Notes: a model not told the origin generated them from the sequence alone. Shown: positions 42,246-50,241, numbered from the stretch's first letter. The stretch is 64,000 nucleotides of DNA from JARIHD01 sp964503715 (GCA_964503715.1 CAZDAD010000001.1:38418-102417); one strand, 5' to 3'. Translations and numbers: made by a program.

Positions 42246-44194
42246 AACAAGGCCGTCCCGTTATGCTAAGCAACGGGAGCCTAGTGGTGGGCCTCGATAA
42301 TTACGGCTTAGTACATGACTTCTACTATCCAAACGTTGGCCTAGATAACCTGACCAATGCTCGAAGCATGCGGCACAAAGTTGGTGTTTGGGTTAACGGT
42401 CAGTTTAGTTGGCTAGATGATGGCTCCTGGGCAATAAAGGTTAATTTCCGCGAAGATGCTCTGGTTAGCGATATATCGGCCGAGAATTCGACTCTAGGCG
42501 TAGAGTTAACTTTCAGTGACTTTGTAGACACCCAGGTTAACGCTTTCTGCCGACGAATCACTATAAACAACAAAACTGACATAGACAGTGATATTCGCCT
42601 CTTTATACATCAGGTATTTCAGATTTCACGTGCAGGGCGTGCCGACACGGCAATGTTCGTCCCTGATGATAACTACATCTTAGATTACAAGGGGCGTTGT
42701 GCTCTACTGATATATGGTCAAGGTGGAGACAACAACGAGCCTCTAGACCAGTTTGCAATTGGAAACTACGGCATTGAGGGTAAAGAAGGTACATATAGGG
42801 ATGCCGAGGATGGGGAGCTGTCAAATAATCCCGTAGAACATGGTGGTGTTGATACCGTGCTCCGATTCTCGTGTCCGCTGCGGGCCCACACAACAGGCAG
42901 TGTTGATTATTGGATTATTGCTGCTGACTCACAGTTTACAGCCGAGAAAATACATCATCAGTTCCTAGGTGATGGCATAGATAAACGTCTATCAGAAACT
43001 GTTGAACATTGGCACAAATGGATGGCTACGGCCGAAAAAACTCTAGCCGAAGTGGATGACGCCTACAAGACTATGGCTCGCAAGTCATTAATGGTAATCA
43101 AGGCTCATTGCGATCGTCGAGGTGGAGTAGTGGCCAGTTGCGACTCCTCCATATATAACTACGGTCGAGATTATTATAGCTACGTCTGGCCAAGGGATGC
43201 AGCCTATGCAATGTGGCCCCTCATTAGGTTAGGCTATCGTGATGAACCACGCCGTATGTTTGAGTTCTGTCGTGATATTTTGACACCCGAGGGCTATTTG
43301 ATGCACAAATACCAGCCCGACAGAGCTATTGGCAGCACCTGGCATCCGTTACTGCATGGCAAAAGGCGTGAGCTAGCGATACAGGAAGATGAGACGGCAA
43401 TTATCGTCTTCATGCTTGGAGAATACTACCGCTACTCCGAGGACAGGGACTTTGTATATGGCCTATATACCACTCTAGTCCAGCCCGCAGCTAACTTCAT
43501 GAGCAGCTTCATCGACACAACTACGAAGTTGCCTCACGCTAGCTATGATTTGTGGGAGGAACAGTTCCTGACTTCTACATATACTACGGCAGTCGTATAT
43601 CAGGCGTTGCTCACGGCCGCTGAGTTTGCTGAAGAGTTTGAGTATCCAGATGATGCAGTCAAGTGGCGCAACACTGCCCAATCTATCCTCGAAAATAGCC
43701 GTATGTTGTTTAGCGATTCTCGCAATTCATTCCGTAAGGGACTCCTCCTGATGGAAGATGGCTCCATACAGTTCAATGATCGGCTCGATGTATCAAGTCT
43801 ATACGGCTCAATGATGTATTGGGCTCAAGATATAGGTGTTGACCTAGTCAAAGAAACACTTCATACCATGGAAGCAACCCTGCTAGACTCCACACCCACT
43901 GGAGGCTCAGGACGCTACGAACATGACTACTATTTTGCAGTTAACCAGCAATATTTTGGTAACCCGTGGCATATTACTACGCTTTGGTTTGCACAGTATT
44001 ACATTCGCACCAAAGAACTTGATAAGGCCAAAAAATATATCGATTGGGTCATTGATAGAGCTCAGCCCAGTGGTGTCCTAGCGGAGCAAGTAAATCCAGA
44101 AACCGGTGAGCCTGTATCGGTCATGCCACTAGTATGGAGCCATGCCGAGCTCATAAACACTGTCCTCGACCTAGGTAAGGTATCCAAGCCATAG
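42242..44194 (+). CDS. GH15 glucoamylase-like glucan hydrolase
   Basis: A 650-residue GH15 protein. The N-terminal beta-sandwich (residues 1-270, LVVGLDNYGLVHDFYYPNV) precedes the alpha/alpha barrel. Visible are YVWPRDAAYAMWPL, the catalytic acid in YDLWEEQF, NPWHITTLWFAQYY and, near the end, QVNPETGEPVSVMPLVWSHA with the second catalytic Glu. The family releases glucose from the non-reducing ends of alpha-glucans or cleaves trehalose or isomaltose; bacterial enzymes of this form are often intracellular. With GlgX, GH57 and GT4 it can complete synthesis and degradation of a storage glucan. It starts with GTG inside the GH57 stop. Confidence 0.92.
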   Translation: MKQGRPVMLSNGSLVVGLDNYGLVHDFYYPNVGLDNLTNARSMRHKVGVWVNGQFSWLDDGSWAIKVNFREDALVSDISAENSTLGVELTFSDFVDTQVNAFCRRITINNKTDIDSDIRLFIHQVFQISRAGRADTAMFVPDDNYILDYKGRCALLIYGQGGDNNEPLDQFAIGNYGIEGKEGTYRDAEDGELSNNPVEHGGVDTVLRFSCPLRAHTTGSVDYWIIAADSQFTAEKIHHQFLGDGIDKRLSETVEHWHKWMATAEKTLAEVDDAYKTMARKSLMVIKAHCDRRGGVVASCDSSIYNYGRDYYSYVWPRDAAYAMWPLIRLGYRDEPRRMFEFCRDILTPEGYLMHKYQPDRAIGSTWHPLLHGKRRELAIQEDETAIIVFMLGEYYRYSEDRDFVYGLYTTLVQPAANFMSSFIDTTTKLPHASYDLWEEQFLTSTYTTAVVYQALLTAAEFAEEFEYPDDAVKWRNTAQSILENSRMLFSDSRNSFRKGLLLMEDGSIQFNDRLDVSSLYGSMMYWAQDIGVDLVKETLHTMEATLLDSTPTGGSGRYEHDYYFAVNQQYFGNPWHITTLWFAQYYIRTKELDKAKKYIDWVIDRAQPSGVLAEQVNPETGEPVSVMPLVWSHAELINTVLDLGKVSKP

Positions 44195-44225
44195 GCTATC
44201 TATTAGAAATGGCGCTCTAATCTGT

Positions 44226-44231
44226 TATAAT
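44226..44231 (+). promoter_or_regulatory. extended -10 promoter, leaderless TPR gene
   Basis: TGT-TATAAT ends 10 bases before ATG 44242. GGGGAG lies in between and would sit at the extreme 5' end of the message. Confidence 0.5.
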
Positions 44232-44241
44232 TGGGGAGATT

Positions 44242-44901
44242 ATGTTAGACGTTCTCGGGTTGTCATTTGTAGCACTGTTTGGAATCCTTGCTTTCGGTAA
44301 CGCTAAACCAAAAGTCGAGGAAACAGAGGCTGCACCCCGCAAAATTACAGATAGACTCGGCAAGTTATGGGATATCGCTCATCAGGGAATGCGTGAGAAC
44401 CGTTTCCTGCGGGCCGAGAAAGCCTTGCTGACAATCCTAAAAATAGACGAACGTAATGCCGCTGCCTACAATCGCTTGGGTATACTGTATGCCAAACAAA
44501 AAGAGTACCGTGATGCTATAGACTGCTTCGAAATTGCCAGTAGTATCGAGGCAACTCCTTCTAGCCTGCACAACTTGGGCCTCATCTATTACGAGACGGA
44601 AAATTACCAAAAGGCAGCAATTGCTTTTGAGCAGGCCCTTAAGCTGGAGGACACCTTAGCCGCACGTCATGTTGCATATGCAAAGGTCCAGGAAAAGCTC
44701 GGCGACGAGAAAATGTTCTTTACTTCTCTACTCAAGGCTGCGGAACTAGAGCCCAATCGAGAAACCTTGACACTTCTACATAGAGCATACCTTGACCGTG
44801 ATATGACAGATGAAGCTAAAAATCTGGAAAGCAAGCTTAAAAAGCTAATTGTTCCATCTGGTAAGCCAAAGCGTATGGTTCGCCCGCGACGTGTGTCGTA
44901 G
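44242..44901 (+). CDS. TPR-repeat protein with N-terminal membrane anchor
   Basis: A 219-residue protein. The first 20 residues are one hydrophobic helix (DVLGLSFVALFGILAFG), followed by a charged linker. Three to four tetratricopeptide repeats run from about residue 45: NAAAYNRLGILYAKQKEYRD, SSLHNLGLIYYETENYQKA and further copies. The tail is very basic (GKPKRMVRPRRVS), as in proteins that bind RNA or acidic lipids. TPR arrays are scaffolds, so the partner is unknown. It follows the glucan operon but has its own promoter and precedes the tRNA-Thr/Tyr pair. Confidence 0.8.
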   Translation: MLDVLGLSFVALFGILAFGNAKPKVEETEAAPRKITDRLGKLWDIAHQGMRENRFLRAEKALLTILKIDERNAAAYNRLGILYAKQKEYRDAIDCFEIASSIEATPSSLHNLGLIYYETENYQKAAIAFEQALKLEDTLAARHVAYAKVQEKLGDEKMFFTSLLKAAELEPNRETLTLLHRAYLDRDMTDEAKNLESKLKKLIVPSGKPKRMVRPRRVS

Positions 44902-44968
44902 CTTGATAAAAAACTTCCATTCTTATCTGTTCTGTAGTAAAATAAGCGAGTTAAATATCAGGTATTAT

Positions 44969-45044
44969 GCCGATGTAGCTCAGTTGGTAGAGCAGCTGTT
45001 TTGTAAACAGCGGGTCGTGGGTTCGAGTCCCGCCATCGGCACCA
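44969..45044 (+). tRNA. trnT: tRNA-Thr (anticodon TGT)
   Basis: Acceptor GCCGATG pairs with CATCGGC, followed by A and an encoded CCA. Anticodon loop TTGTAAA between CTGTT and CAGCG gives TGT. It is 8 bases before tRNA-Tyr, so the two are co-transcribed. Confidence 0.96.
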
Positions 45045-45052
45045 TTTAACAA

Positions 45053-45138
45053 GCAGGGATAGTGAAGCGGTCAAACACGGCAGACTGTAAATCTGCTGGC
45101 ATATGCCTTCGGGGGTTCGAATCCCTCTCCCTGCACCA
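45053..45138 (+). tRNA. trnY: tRNA-Tyr (anticodon GTA)
   Basis: A class II tRNA with a long variable arm (around TGGCATATGCC). Acceptor GCAGGGA pairs with TCCCTGC, then A and encoded CCA. Anticodon loop CTGTAAA (GTA) sits between GCAGA and TCTGC. Confidence 0.96.
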
Positions 45139-45148
45139 ATATTATCTA

Positions 45149-45174
45149 GCCGAGGGTCAGCCTCGGTTTTTTTT
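45149..45174 (+). terminator. intrinsic terminator of the tRNA-Thr/Tyr unit
   Basis: CCGAGG (45150-45155) pairs with CCTCGG (45161-45166), followed by eight T. It ends 4 bases before the start codon of the next gene. Confidence 0.88.
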
Positions 45175-45178
45175 GTTT

Positions 45179-45907
45179 ATGAATATAGAAGAATCACGTC
45201 GATACAAGTCAAACGTACATACTGTTGAAGCACTGCGCCAACAGATTGAGCAGTTGTGTATAGAGGATCCCGCCTTAATGATAATGGGATCTATTGGTCG
45301 TTCGGTAATACATAGGCAGAAAGCTGGCAACCCATACCTTGAATACCAAGCCAGAAAACAAGACCCTCTATATCATTTTGATACCAACGAGGCACGTGAT
45401 ATTGATATTGTCGGCACCCCTAGACGACACCTTACCAATCCGTTTAAGGTCGATAATATCGTCTTTTATAACACAGTCATGGGGCTATACTTTGATGGTT
45501 CAGACTGGATACTGCGGTCTGATGTTCATGGATTCATGGAAAAGCTTGATCCTAGAGTCATGCAACCGATTGAAGGTGAAGGCATATTTGGCATCAAAGC
45601 TCGTACTATCAATCCACAGACGGCTCTAGCTCTAGCGACCATACGCTATCAGCGTCCAAAGGATAAGCTAACCACCGAGCTTTTAGCTGAATCAATAGGC
45701 AACATAAGTGAAGTAATTCCATTGGAGCTATATGAGCCATTTGAGCGTTTTGCTGAGCTACAACGCTCGCCAAAGGGTCTATTCCGCAAGATGTATAAAA
45801 CGTACATACCTGAGCGAATAACTAACATCCTTAGCCCATTCGTACACAGGTTCAACCCAGTAGGCGCAGACCCGCTACCGCTGCCAACAAAACGCCCCAA
45901 AGAGTAG
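45179..45907 (+). CDS. putative nucleotidyltransferase-fold protein
   Basis: About 242 residues from ATG 45179. The N-terminal part has MIMGSIGRSVI, then a stretch with ARDIDIVG: the G-S...D-x-D layout of the polymerase-beta-like nucleotidyltransferase fold, with Asp-Ile-Asp as the metal ligands. The rest (to residue 242) is helical and rich in Arg and Pro and matches nothing I know. An adenylyl- or aminoglycoside-type nucleotidyltransferase is possible, but the match is to a short motif only. It has no Shine-Dalgarno and no visible promoter: a strong terminator ends 4 bases before the ATG. It lies between tRNA-Tyr and tRNA-Thr. Confidence 0.6.
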   Translation: MNIEESRRYKSNVHTVEALRQQIEQLCIEDPALMIMGSIGRSVIHRQKAGNPYLEYQARKQDPLYHFDTNEARDIDIVGTPRRHLTNPFKVDNIVFYNTVMGLYFDGSDWILRSDVHGFMEKLDPRVMQPIEGEGIFGIKARTINPQTALALATIRYQRPKDKLTTELLAESIGNISEVIPLELYEPFERFAELQRSPKGLFRKMYKTYIPERITNILSPFVHRFNPVGADPLPLPTKRPKE

Positions 45908-45933
45908 ACTGTACACCGTTAATCTGCTAAAAT
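45905..45933 (+). promoter_or_regulatory. promoter of tRNA-Thr (GGT)
   Basis: TAGACT (45905-45910), 17 bases, then TGC-TAAAAT (45928-45933), 16 bases before the tRNA. The -35 box overlaps the stop codon of the nucleotidyltransferase-like gene. Confidence 0.6.
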
Positions 45934-45949
45934 TTACTCTTGTAAATAG

Positions 45950-46024
<75 letters not shown>

Positions 46025-46048
46025 GTTTACTTTTGCTTCTGTATCTGT

Positions 46049-46054
46049 TAAAAT
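46049..46054 (+). promoter_or_regulatory. extended -10 promoter of rpmG
   Basis: TGT-TAAAAT, 33 bases before the rpmG ATG, with AAAGG as ribosome site in the leader. Confidence 0.5.
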
Positions 46055-46087
46055 ACGTGCTAATAGACTTATAAAAGGTTAAATTTA

Positions 46088-46291
46088 ATGGCAAAAAAGA
46101 ACGATAAACGCAAGATTGTTGGTCTTGTCAGCGAAGAGTCTGGCGAGCGCCTGTATTACACATCAAAGAACTCTCAGAACACCCCTGAAAAGCTCGAGCT
46201 ACGCAAATATAGCAAGAAGCTACGCAAGCACGTATTGTTTGTAGAGACCAAGAAGAATCTCGGCCGCAACGAAGTAAAGCCAAAGAAATAA
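46088..46291 (+). CDS. rpmG: 50S ribosomal protein L33, cysteine-free
   Basis: A 67-residue L33. The conserved core reads KIVGLVSEESGERLYYTSKN, then KLELRKYSKKLRKHVLF and a KETKK-like end. Bacterial L33 in its zinc form carries two CxxC pairs; here there is no Cys at all, so it is the C-minus type. It is some 12-15 residues longer than usual at the C-terminus (NLGRNEVKPKK). It stands alone between tRNA-Thr and holB and is closed by a hairpin. Confidence 0.93.
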   Translation: MAKKNDKRKIVGLVSEESGERLYYTSKNSQNTPEKLELRKYSKKLRKHVLFVETKKNLGRNEVKPKK

Positions 46292-46311
46292 TTTATCTTT
46301 TGCCTATACAG

Positions 46312-46340
46312 AACAGTCACTTTTACGGTGACTGTTTTTC
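46312..46340 (+). terminator. terminator after rpmG
   Basis: AACAGTCAC (46312-46320) pairs with GTGACTGTT (46328-46336), followed by TTT. It sits between the converging rpmG and holB. Confidence 0.8.
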
Positions 46341-46341
46341 A

Positions 46342-47217
46342 TTAGATATTTAGCATCAAGTTAGTGATGGTAAGCTTTGTGTTGGCGTTGAATCTGAGAG
46401 CCTCTATGGCAGCTGTGCTAGCGTTTAGAACCTTGTGCCAACGCTCTAGCTGTGCAGAGCTTCCCCCCATACCCACCTGCGATATGCCCGCCTGAGCGAT
46501 ACGCTGTAAGCCTTTGACCGTTTGTTCGGTATCAGATTTGTTCTTGCACAATGTATCAACCATCTTCAGGCGCTCAGTAACATCGCTCTTAAGTATGGTC
46601 TTGGCCTGTTCAACACCCTTTACTAGTGGATGATCTTGAGATTCTCCAAGCAGAGCATGCAATAAACCAGGCAAACCATCACTCAAAAAGTAGTTTTGTT
46701 TTAGTTTCAGAGCATCTGGTTCGTTGGTTGCAAAGTAAGCCAAAACATCCTCTTGGCTTGGGGCCGAAACGCTTATTGACTGTGTTCGAGAGCTGATAGT
46801 CGGCAGCAAAGAGCGGCTACTTGGAACCGTCAATACAAACACAGTGTCTGACGGCGGCTCCTCGAGAAGCTTAAGAAAGGCGTTCTGGGCTTCGATACTC
46901 ATGGCTTCTGCACCGTCTATTATCACAATCCGCCTGATTGGCTTATCTCCAGTAGTGGAGAGCCTAAGATCATGTTGTAATCCGCGGACCATATCCACTG
47001 ATAAAGTTCCTTTGTCGTCAGGAACTATGATTGTAAGATATGGGTAAAGTGTAAGCATAGCCATATCCAAGCCAAGCAGCCTGCCCGCAATATACTTAGC
47101 GACGTAACCCTTACCCGTGCCAACAGGACCAGATAGCAATAAAGCATGACTGGGGTTGTCTAAAAACCTTTCGATTTGCTCCAGTGTGCGATTATGAAGT
47201 AGTATCTTGCCATCCAT
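46342..47217 (-). CDS. holB: DNA polymerase III delta-prime-like subunit, zinc-finger-free
   Basis: A 291-residue clamp-loader AAA+ protein. Walker A is intact (LLSGPVGTGKGYVAKY), unlike E. coli delta-prime, where it is degenerate. IIDGAEAMSIEAQNAFLK and LLEEPPSDTVFVLTV match DnaX/HolB proteins, and TISSRTQSI is the SRC-like arginine-finger motif, with Thr in place of Cys. The four-Cys zinc module that most delta-prime and DnaX proteins insert after Walker A is absent. I call it delta-prime rather than a second DnaX because of its short length. It lies 5 bases after rluD at the end of the aromatic operon. Confidence 0.87.
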   Translation of the reverse strand: MDGKILLHNRTLEQIERFLDNPSHALLLSGPVGTGKGYVAKYIAGRLLGLDMAMLTLYPYLTIIVPDDKGTLSVDMVRGLQHDLRLSTTGDKPIRRIVIIDGAEAMSIEAQNAFLKLLEEPPSDTVFVLTVPSSRSLLPTISSRTQSISVSAPSQEDVLAYFATNEPDALKLKQNYFLSDGLPGLLHALLGESQDHPLVKGVEQAKTILKSDVTERLKMVDTLCKNKSDTEQTVKGLQRIAQAGISQVGMGGSSAQLERWHKVLNASTAAIEALRFNANTKLTITNLMLNI

Positions 47218-47222
47218 AGTAA

Positions 47223-48107
47223 TTATTTGTTCATCAGATCATCAAATTCACTTGGTACGGGAGATTCAAAAGTTGTTGATTGACCGTTTGGCAGTTTTAT
47301 GGACAAACCCGCCGCATGTAGGAAAAGCCTGTCACCGAACTTTGCATCGCCATATAGATAGTCACCAACAATTGGGTGGCCTAGCTGCATCAGATGTACT
47401 CGTAGTTGATGTGTGCGCCCAGTTTCAGGCTTGAGTTCTAATAAACTATACTTGTCTGACTCGCTTAGGACTTTGTAATATGTCCTAGCCTCTTTACCAT
47501 TAGAACCCACTCTAAATGTCGCAGGTGCTTTGGGATTGCGCTCTATGGGCATATCAATCAAAGCCTCAGGTTCACGTAAGTGCCCCATAACAACAGCTAT
47601 ATAAGTCTTCTTTGCCGAGCGATTAGCGAACTGCTTTTGTAGTTTGGACAATGCATCTTGGCTCTTGGCACAAATTATTAGACCACTGGTGGCCCTGTCT
47701 AAGCGGTGGACGATTCCCACTCGCTCACCCGTTCCCCATTCTGATCCAGCCAGCTTTTTACTTAGTCGACTACGTAAAAACGTAGCAACGGTGGCTTCGT
47801 GGCTCAGCTTACCCTGAGCGTGCGTCAAGACACCCGCAGGCTTATCTACTACTACGCAATCGTTGTCTTCATAAGCAACTGGCAGCTCGATATCAGGCAC
47901 CTGTTGTTCTTTATCGGCATCATAATCAATCTCAAGCTTATCGCCGACTCTGAGTTTGTAGCCTGGCTTCTCGACAGTACCATTAATGCGCACTTTACCC
48001 TCAGAACATAGTTTCTGGATAAAGGCTCGGCTGAGGTTAGGCATAGCATTAACTGCGGCCACATCAAGCCGCAGGCCTTTCTGATCTTCGCCTGCCACTG
48101 CTATCAT
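47223..48107 (-). CDS. rluD: 23S rRNA pseudouridine synthase, RluD family
   Basis: A 294-residue RluA/RluD-type enzyme that converts uridines in helix 69 of 23S rRNA to pseudouridine. The N-terminal S4-like RNA-binding domain (residues 12-75: SRAFIQKLCSEGKVRINGTV) is followed by the catalytic domain. Motif I has VVDKPAGVLTH, motif II has VHRLDRATSGLII with the catalytic Asp, and motif III has LKPETGRTHQLRVHL. The position in the trpS operon, 3 bases after the trpS stop, suggests co-expression with translation genes. RluA or RluC specificity cannot be excluded. Confidence 0.92.
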   Translation of the reverse strand: MIAVAGEDQKGLRLDVAAVNAMPNLSRAFIQKLCSEGKVRINGTVEKPGYKLRVGDKLEIDYDADKEQQVPDIELPVAYEDNDCVVVDKPAGVLTHAQGKLSHEATVATFLRSRLSKKLAGSEWGTGERVGIVHRLDRATSGLIICAKSQDALSKLQKQFANRSAKKTYIAVVMGHLREPEALIDMPIERNPKAPATFRVGSNGKEARTYYKVLSESDKYSLLELKPETGRTHQLRVHLMQLGHPIVGDYLYGDAKFGDRLFLHAAGLSIKLPNGQSTTFESPVPSEFDDLMNK

Positions 48108-48110
48108 CGT

Positions 48111-49142
48111 TTAAACCCTCAGACCGACTGCTTTCTGTGCTCGCAACAAAGTCTGTTTGGCGATCTCGTTCATGCCTTGCTCATCACTCTGTAGCTTTGC
48201 CAGCAAAACACTATCATCGACACTAGACAGACGGCTCTGAAAATCAGTCAAAAACTTCTTAACTGCAGACGACACTTCTTGCTTGAAGTCGCCATAGCGA
48301 TTTTGGCCAGCATGCTCAGCCGCTACCTCGACAACAGTTCTACCAGAGAGTAATGCTAGTATCTGCAAAAGATTACTAATGCCAGGCTGATTATCATAGT
48401 CTAATTTCACCTGAGCCAACGAGTCAGTTGCGGCTGCCATTACCTTAGCGGCAGCGGCATCAGGGTTCTCGCTGAGGAATATAACACCCTTGCCCAGCTC
48501 GTCACTCTTACTCATTTTTTTAGATGGGTCCGCTAGGTCTTTGATGCGCAGACCCTGCTCTTTGCCAAAAAATTCATGTTGCTGATTGACTGGCAACGGA
48601 ACGGTAAATACCTCTCCAAAAGTCGAATTAAAACGTTCAGCTATGTCTCGGGCAAATTCGAGATGTTGCGTTTGGTCATCGCCAACAGGTACATAACTTG
48701 TGTTGTACAGCAATATATCGGCAGCCATAAGTACAGGATAATTGAATAAACCCATGCTCACCCTGTCGCCCGAAAGCTTCGCTGACTTGTCCTTGAACTG
48801 AGTCATGCGACTCATCTCGCCAAAACCAGTAAAGCAGTCCAGTATCCAAGTTAGCTCAGAGTGTGCAGGAATATAGCTCTGGCGGTATATATGCACGTTG
48901 GGGTTATCTAGTGGTAGTCCTGCGGCCACGTATAATCTAAGATTGTGCATGATCTGTTCATGCAATTGAGAGTGATCAATTGGCGTCGTAAAACTATGCA
49001 AATCAGGTACAAACAAATGAACATCAAATTCTTCGGATCTAGTCTTGGCCATATCGATTAGTGGCAGCAAAGCTCCAAAATAGTTACCAATATGTAGATC
49101 GTTATTGGCCCTTAGGCCCGTTAAAATAACCTTTTTACTCAT
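48111..49142 (-). CDS. trpS: tryptophanyl-tRNA synthetase
   Basis: Class Ic enzyme that charges tRNA-Trp. The HIGH equivalent is LHIGNYFGAL, preceded by LTGLRANND. The KMSKS motif is KKMSKSDELG, and the tryptophan-binding region contains YPVLMAADILLYN and VPVGDDQTQHLE. About 343 residues from ATG 49142. That start has TATAAT ending 10 bases upstream; an in-frame ATG four codons earlier overlaps the box itself. So trpS can be transcribed from its own promoter as well as by readthrough from the DAHP synthase gene, whose attenuator senses Trp among other amino acids. Confidence 0.97.
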   Translation of the reverse strand: MSKKVILTGLRANNDLHIGNYFGALLPLIDMAKTRSEEFDVHLFVPDLHSFTTPIDHSQLHEQIMHNLRLYVAAGLPLDNPNVHIYRQSYIPAHSELTWILDCFTGFGEMSRMTQFKDKSAKLSGDRVSMGLFNYPVLMAADILLYNTSYVPVGDDQTQHLEFARDIAERFNSTFGEVFTVPLPVNQQHEFFGKEQGLRIKDLADPSKKMSKSDELGKGVIFLSENPDAAAAKVMAAATDSLAQVKLDYDNQPGISNLLQILALLSGRTVVEVAAEHAGQNRYGDFKQEVSSAVKKFLTDFQSRLSSVDDSVLLAKLQSDEQGMNEIAKQTLLRAQKAVGLRV

Positions 49143-49152
49143 CTTATCTCTC

Positions 49153-49158
49153 ATTATA
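49153..49158 (-). promoter_or_regulatory. -10 box, internal leaderless promoter of trpS
   Basis: TATAAT on the minus strand, 10 bases before ATG 49142, in the 44-base gap after the DAHP synthase gene. Confidence 0.5.
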
Positions 49159-49186
49159 CGGTATTTACGGCCCTCGCCGCCACCGT

Positions 49187-50080
49187 CTATCTGTTGATTA
49201 ATTGATGGATACGTTTCACGCCATCAACCGCAACCCTGAATGGCATGTGTGGATCAGTTGTGGTGGTGGCATCGCTGGCCTCTAGCATTATTCCCTTCGG
49301 AACAATACCATCAGCGATAAGTTCGGTCGCATGTTCCAGAGCTATCTCTTCAGCTTTGGCTGATTTTTGGAACTTTCCCATAGGATCATGTGCCATCTCA
49401 GTACCATGCGCTACATCAAGTATTAGCTGCCCCTCCGTCATCTCCATAGCCTCAAGGTATTGTCTCTTCCAGGCTGCGGGTGTCTGGGCTAATGTGCCAC
49501 CTCTGTATATAACAACAGCGGGCGCATCAATTCCCATATCAGCCCTTCGCTGGTTAATCTTTTGAGCAAGTTCCTGTGCGCTTCTGGGGTCACCATCCAT
49601 GCCATTCTTTATAGCGATTGGCAGATTACCCGAACGGAGAGCTATATCGATTAGTAGACCCTGCTCTTCGGAGTTTCGGCTGCCTGTCCACCCAAGAGTA
49701 AGAGCATCGGCGTATCGATCGACATGTTCGGGCTTCGCTAGCTCCATAGCTACCTTGTCGCCAAGCCGAGCCTGCCCATGGAGTAGTTCTAGGGCCATAT
49801 CAAGATCTGTCGTCTCTAGCCCATGCCAATCTTCGGGATTACTACGTGGCTTCCACGGTGGCATCCTATGTATGACTGTTAATGCTGTCTGGCCTAGATT
49901 CCTAGTTGAGGCTTCCAGCGACTGTAGGGCAGCACCCTCTCTGTTGGTAATGTGCAGATTATCCGCAGTTGCGGCACACTGACCAATAATCGCCACTAGA
50001 CCCTCCCGACGATCAGCCAAAATGTCTCCAACCTCCTGCCTAGCTATTGTTCGTCTTGATAATGTCTCGATTCCACTCAC
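49187..50080 (-). CDS. DAHP synthase (type I, AroF/G/H-like)
   Basis: First enzyme of the shikimate pathway: phosphoenolpyruvate plus erythrose-4-phosphate to DAHP. The 297-residue protein keeps every active-site position I can compare with E. coli AroG. The metal Cys is in IGQCAAT, the Lys in PPWKPRS, the Arg in GSRNSEEQ, the Lys-Asn-Gly in IKNGMDGD, the Arg in YRGGTLA, the metal His in DVAHGTE and the metal Glu in IMLEASDA. It is about 50 residues shorter than AroG at the N-terminus, the part that contributes to feedback inhibition. The GTG start at 50080 is chosen because AAGGAG lies 7 bases before it. The attenuator just upstream gives it aromatic-amino-acid control. Confidence 0.85.
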   Translation of the reverse strand: MSGIETLSRRTIARQEVGDILADRREGLVAIIGQCAATADNLHITNREGAALQSLEASTRNLGQTALTVIHRMPPWKPRSNPEDWHGLETTDLDMALELLHGQARLGDKVAMELAKPEHVDRYADALTLGWTGSRNSEEQGLLIDIALRSGNLPIAIKNGMDGDPRSAQELAQKINQRRADMGIDAPAVVIYRGGTLAQTPAAWKRQYLEAMEMTEGQLILDVAHGTEMAHDPMGKFQKSAKAEEIALEHATELIADGIVPKGIMLEASDATTTTDPHMPFRVAVDGVKRIHQLINR

Positions 50081-50101
50081 TTCATATCTCCTTGATATAT
50101 T

Positions 50102-50125
50102 AAAAAACCGCCTTATTGGCGGTTT
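50102..50125 (-). terminator. attenuator terminator before DAHP synthase
   Basis: Minus-strand AAACCGCC (50125-50118), loop AATAA, GGCGG with six T (50112-50102). Its 5' arm can instead pair with ATTGGCGGTTT in the leader ORF (50185-50175), making an 11-bp antiterminator. Confidence 0.85.
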
Positions 50126-50151
50126 GCTTGAATGATTATTGATGCTACGAG

Positions 50152-50232
50152 TTATTTTTTGATACGCACATAAGAAACCGCCAATTTTTTGCCGGTAAAC
50201 CAATAAGCGATGCTGTTTAATAGTCGTTGCAT
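50152..50232 (-). CDS. leader peptide with consecutive Tyr-Trp-Phe codons (attenuator)
   Basis: A 26-codon ORF on the minus strand from ATG 50232 to TAA 50154-50152, out of frame with the DAHP synthase gene. Residues 10-12 are Tyr-Trp-Phe, encoded TAT TGG TTT (50205-50197), and residue 21 is another Tyr. The three codons correspond to the three end products of the pathway whose first enzyme is encoded 72 bases downstream. Twelve bases after the Phe codon begins the segment that forms the antiterminator. A ribosome stalled at Tyr, Trp or Phe would leave that segment free and permit transcription; a moving ribosome would cover it and allow the terminator to form. A promoter ends 9 bases before the ATG, so the leader mRNA itself may be leaderless. 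Confidence 0.82.
   Translation of the reverse strand: MQRLLNSIAYWFTGKKLAVSYVRIKK
50175..50185 (-). promoter_or_regulatory. antiterminator arm within the leader ORF
   Basis: ATTGGCGGTTT on the minus strand is perfectly complementary to AAACCGCCAAT (50125-50115), the 5' arm and loop of the terminator. The 11-bp pairing excludes the 8-bp terminator stem. Confidence 0.8.
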
Positions 50233-50241
50233 TACCGACCG

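Noticed and set aside
46342..47217. Second full-length DnaX
   Set aside because: It has the ATPase core but no long C-terminal domain, and it lies outside the dnaX locus. Delta-prime fits better.
50102..50232. T-box riboswitch upstream of the DAHP synthase-trpS operon
   Set aside because: No T-box sequence or specifier-loop structure is apparent, and the region is too short. The leader ORF with Tyr-Trp-Phe codons and competing stems explains it better.
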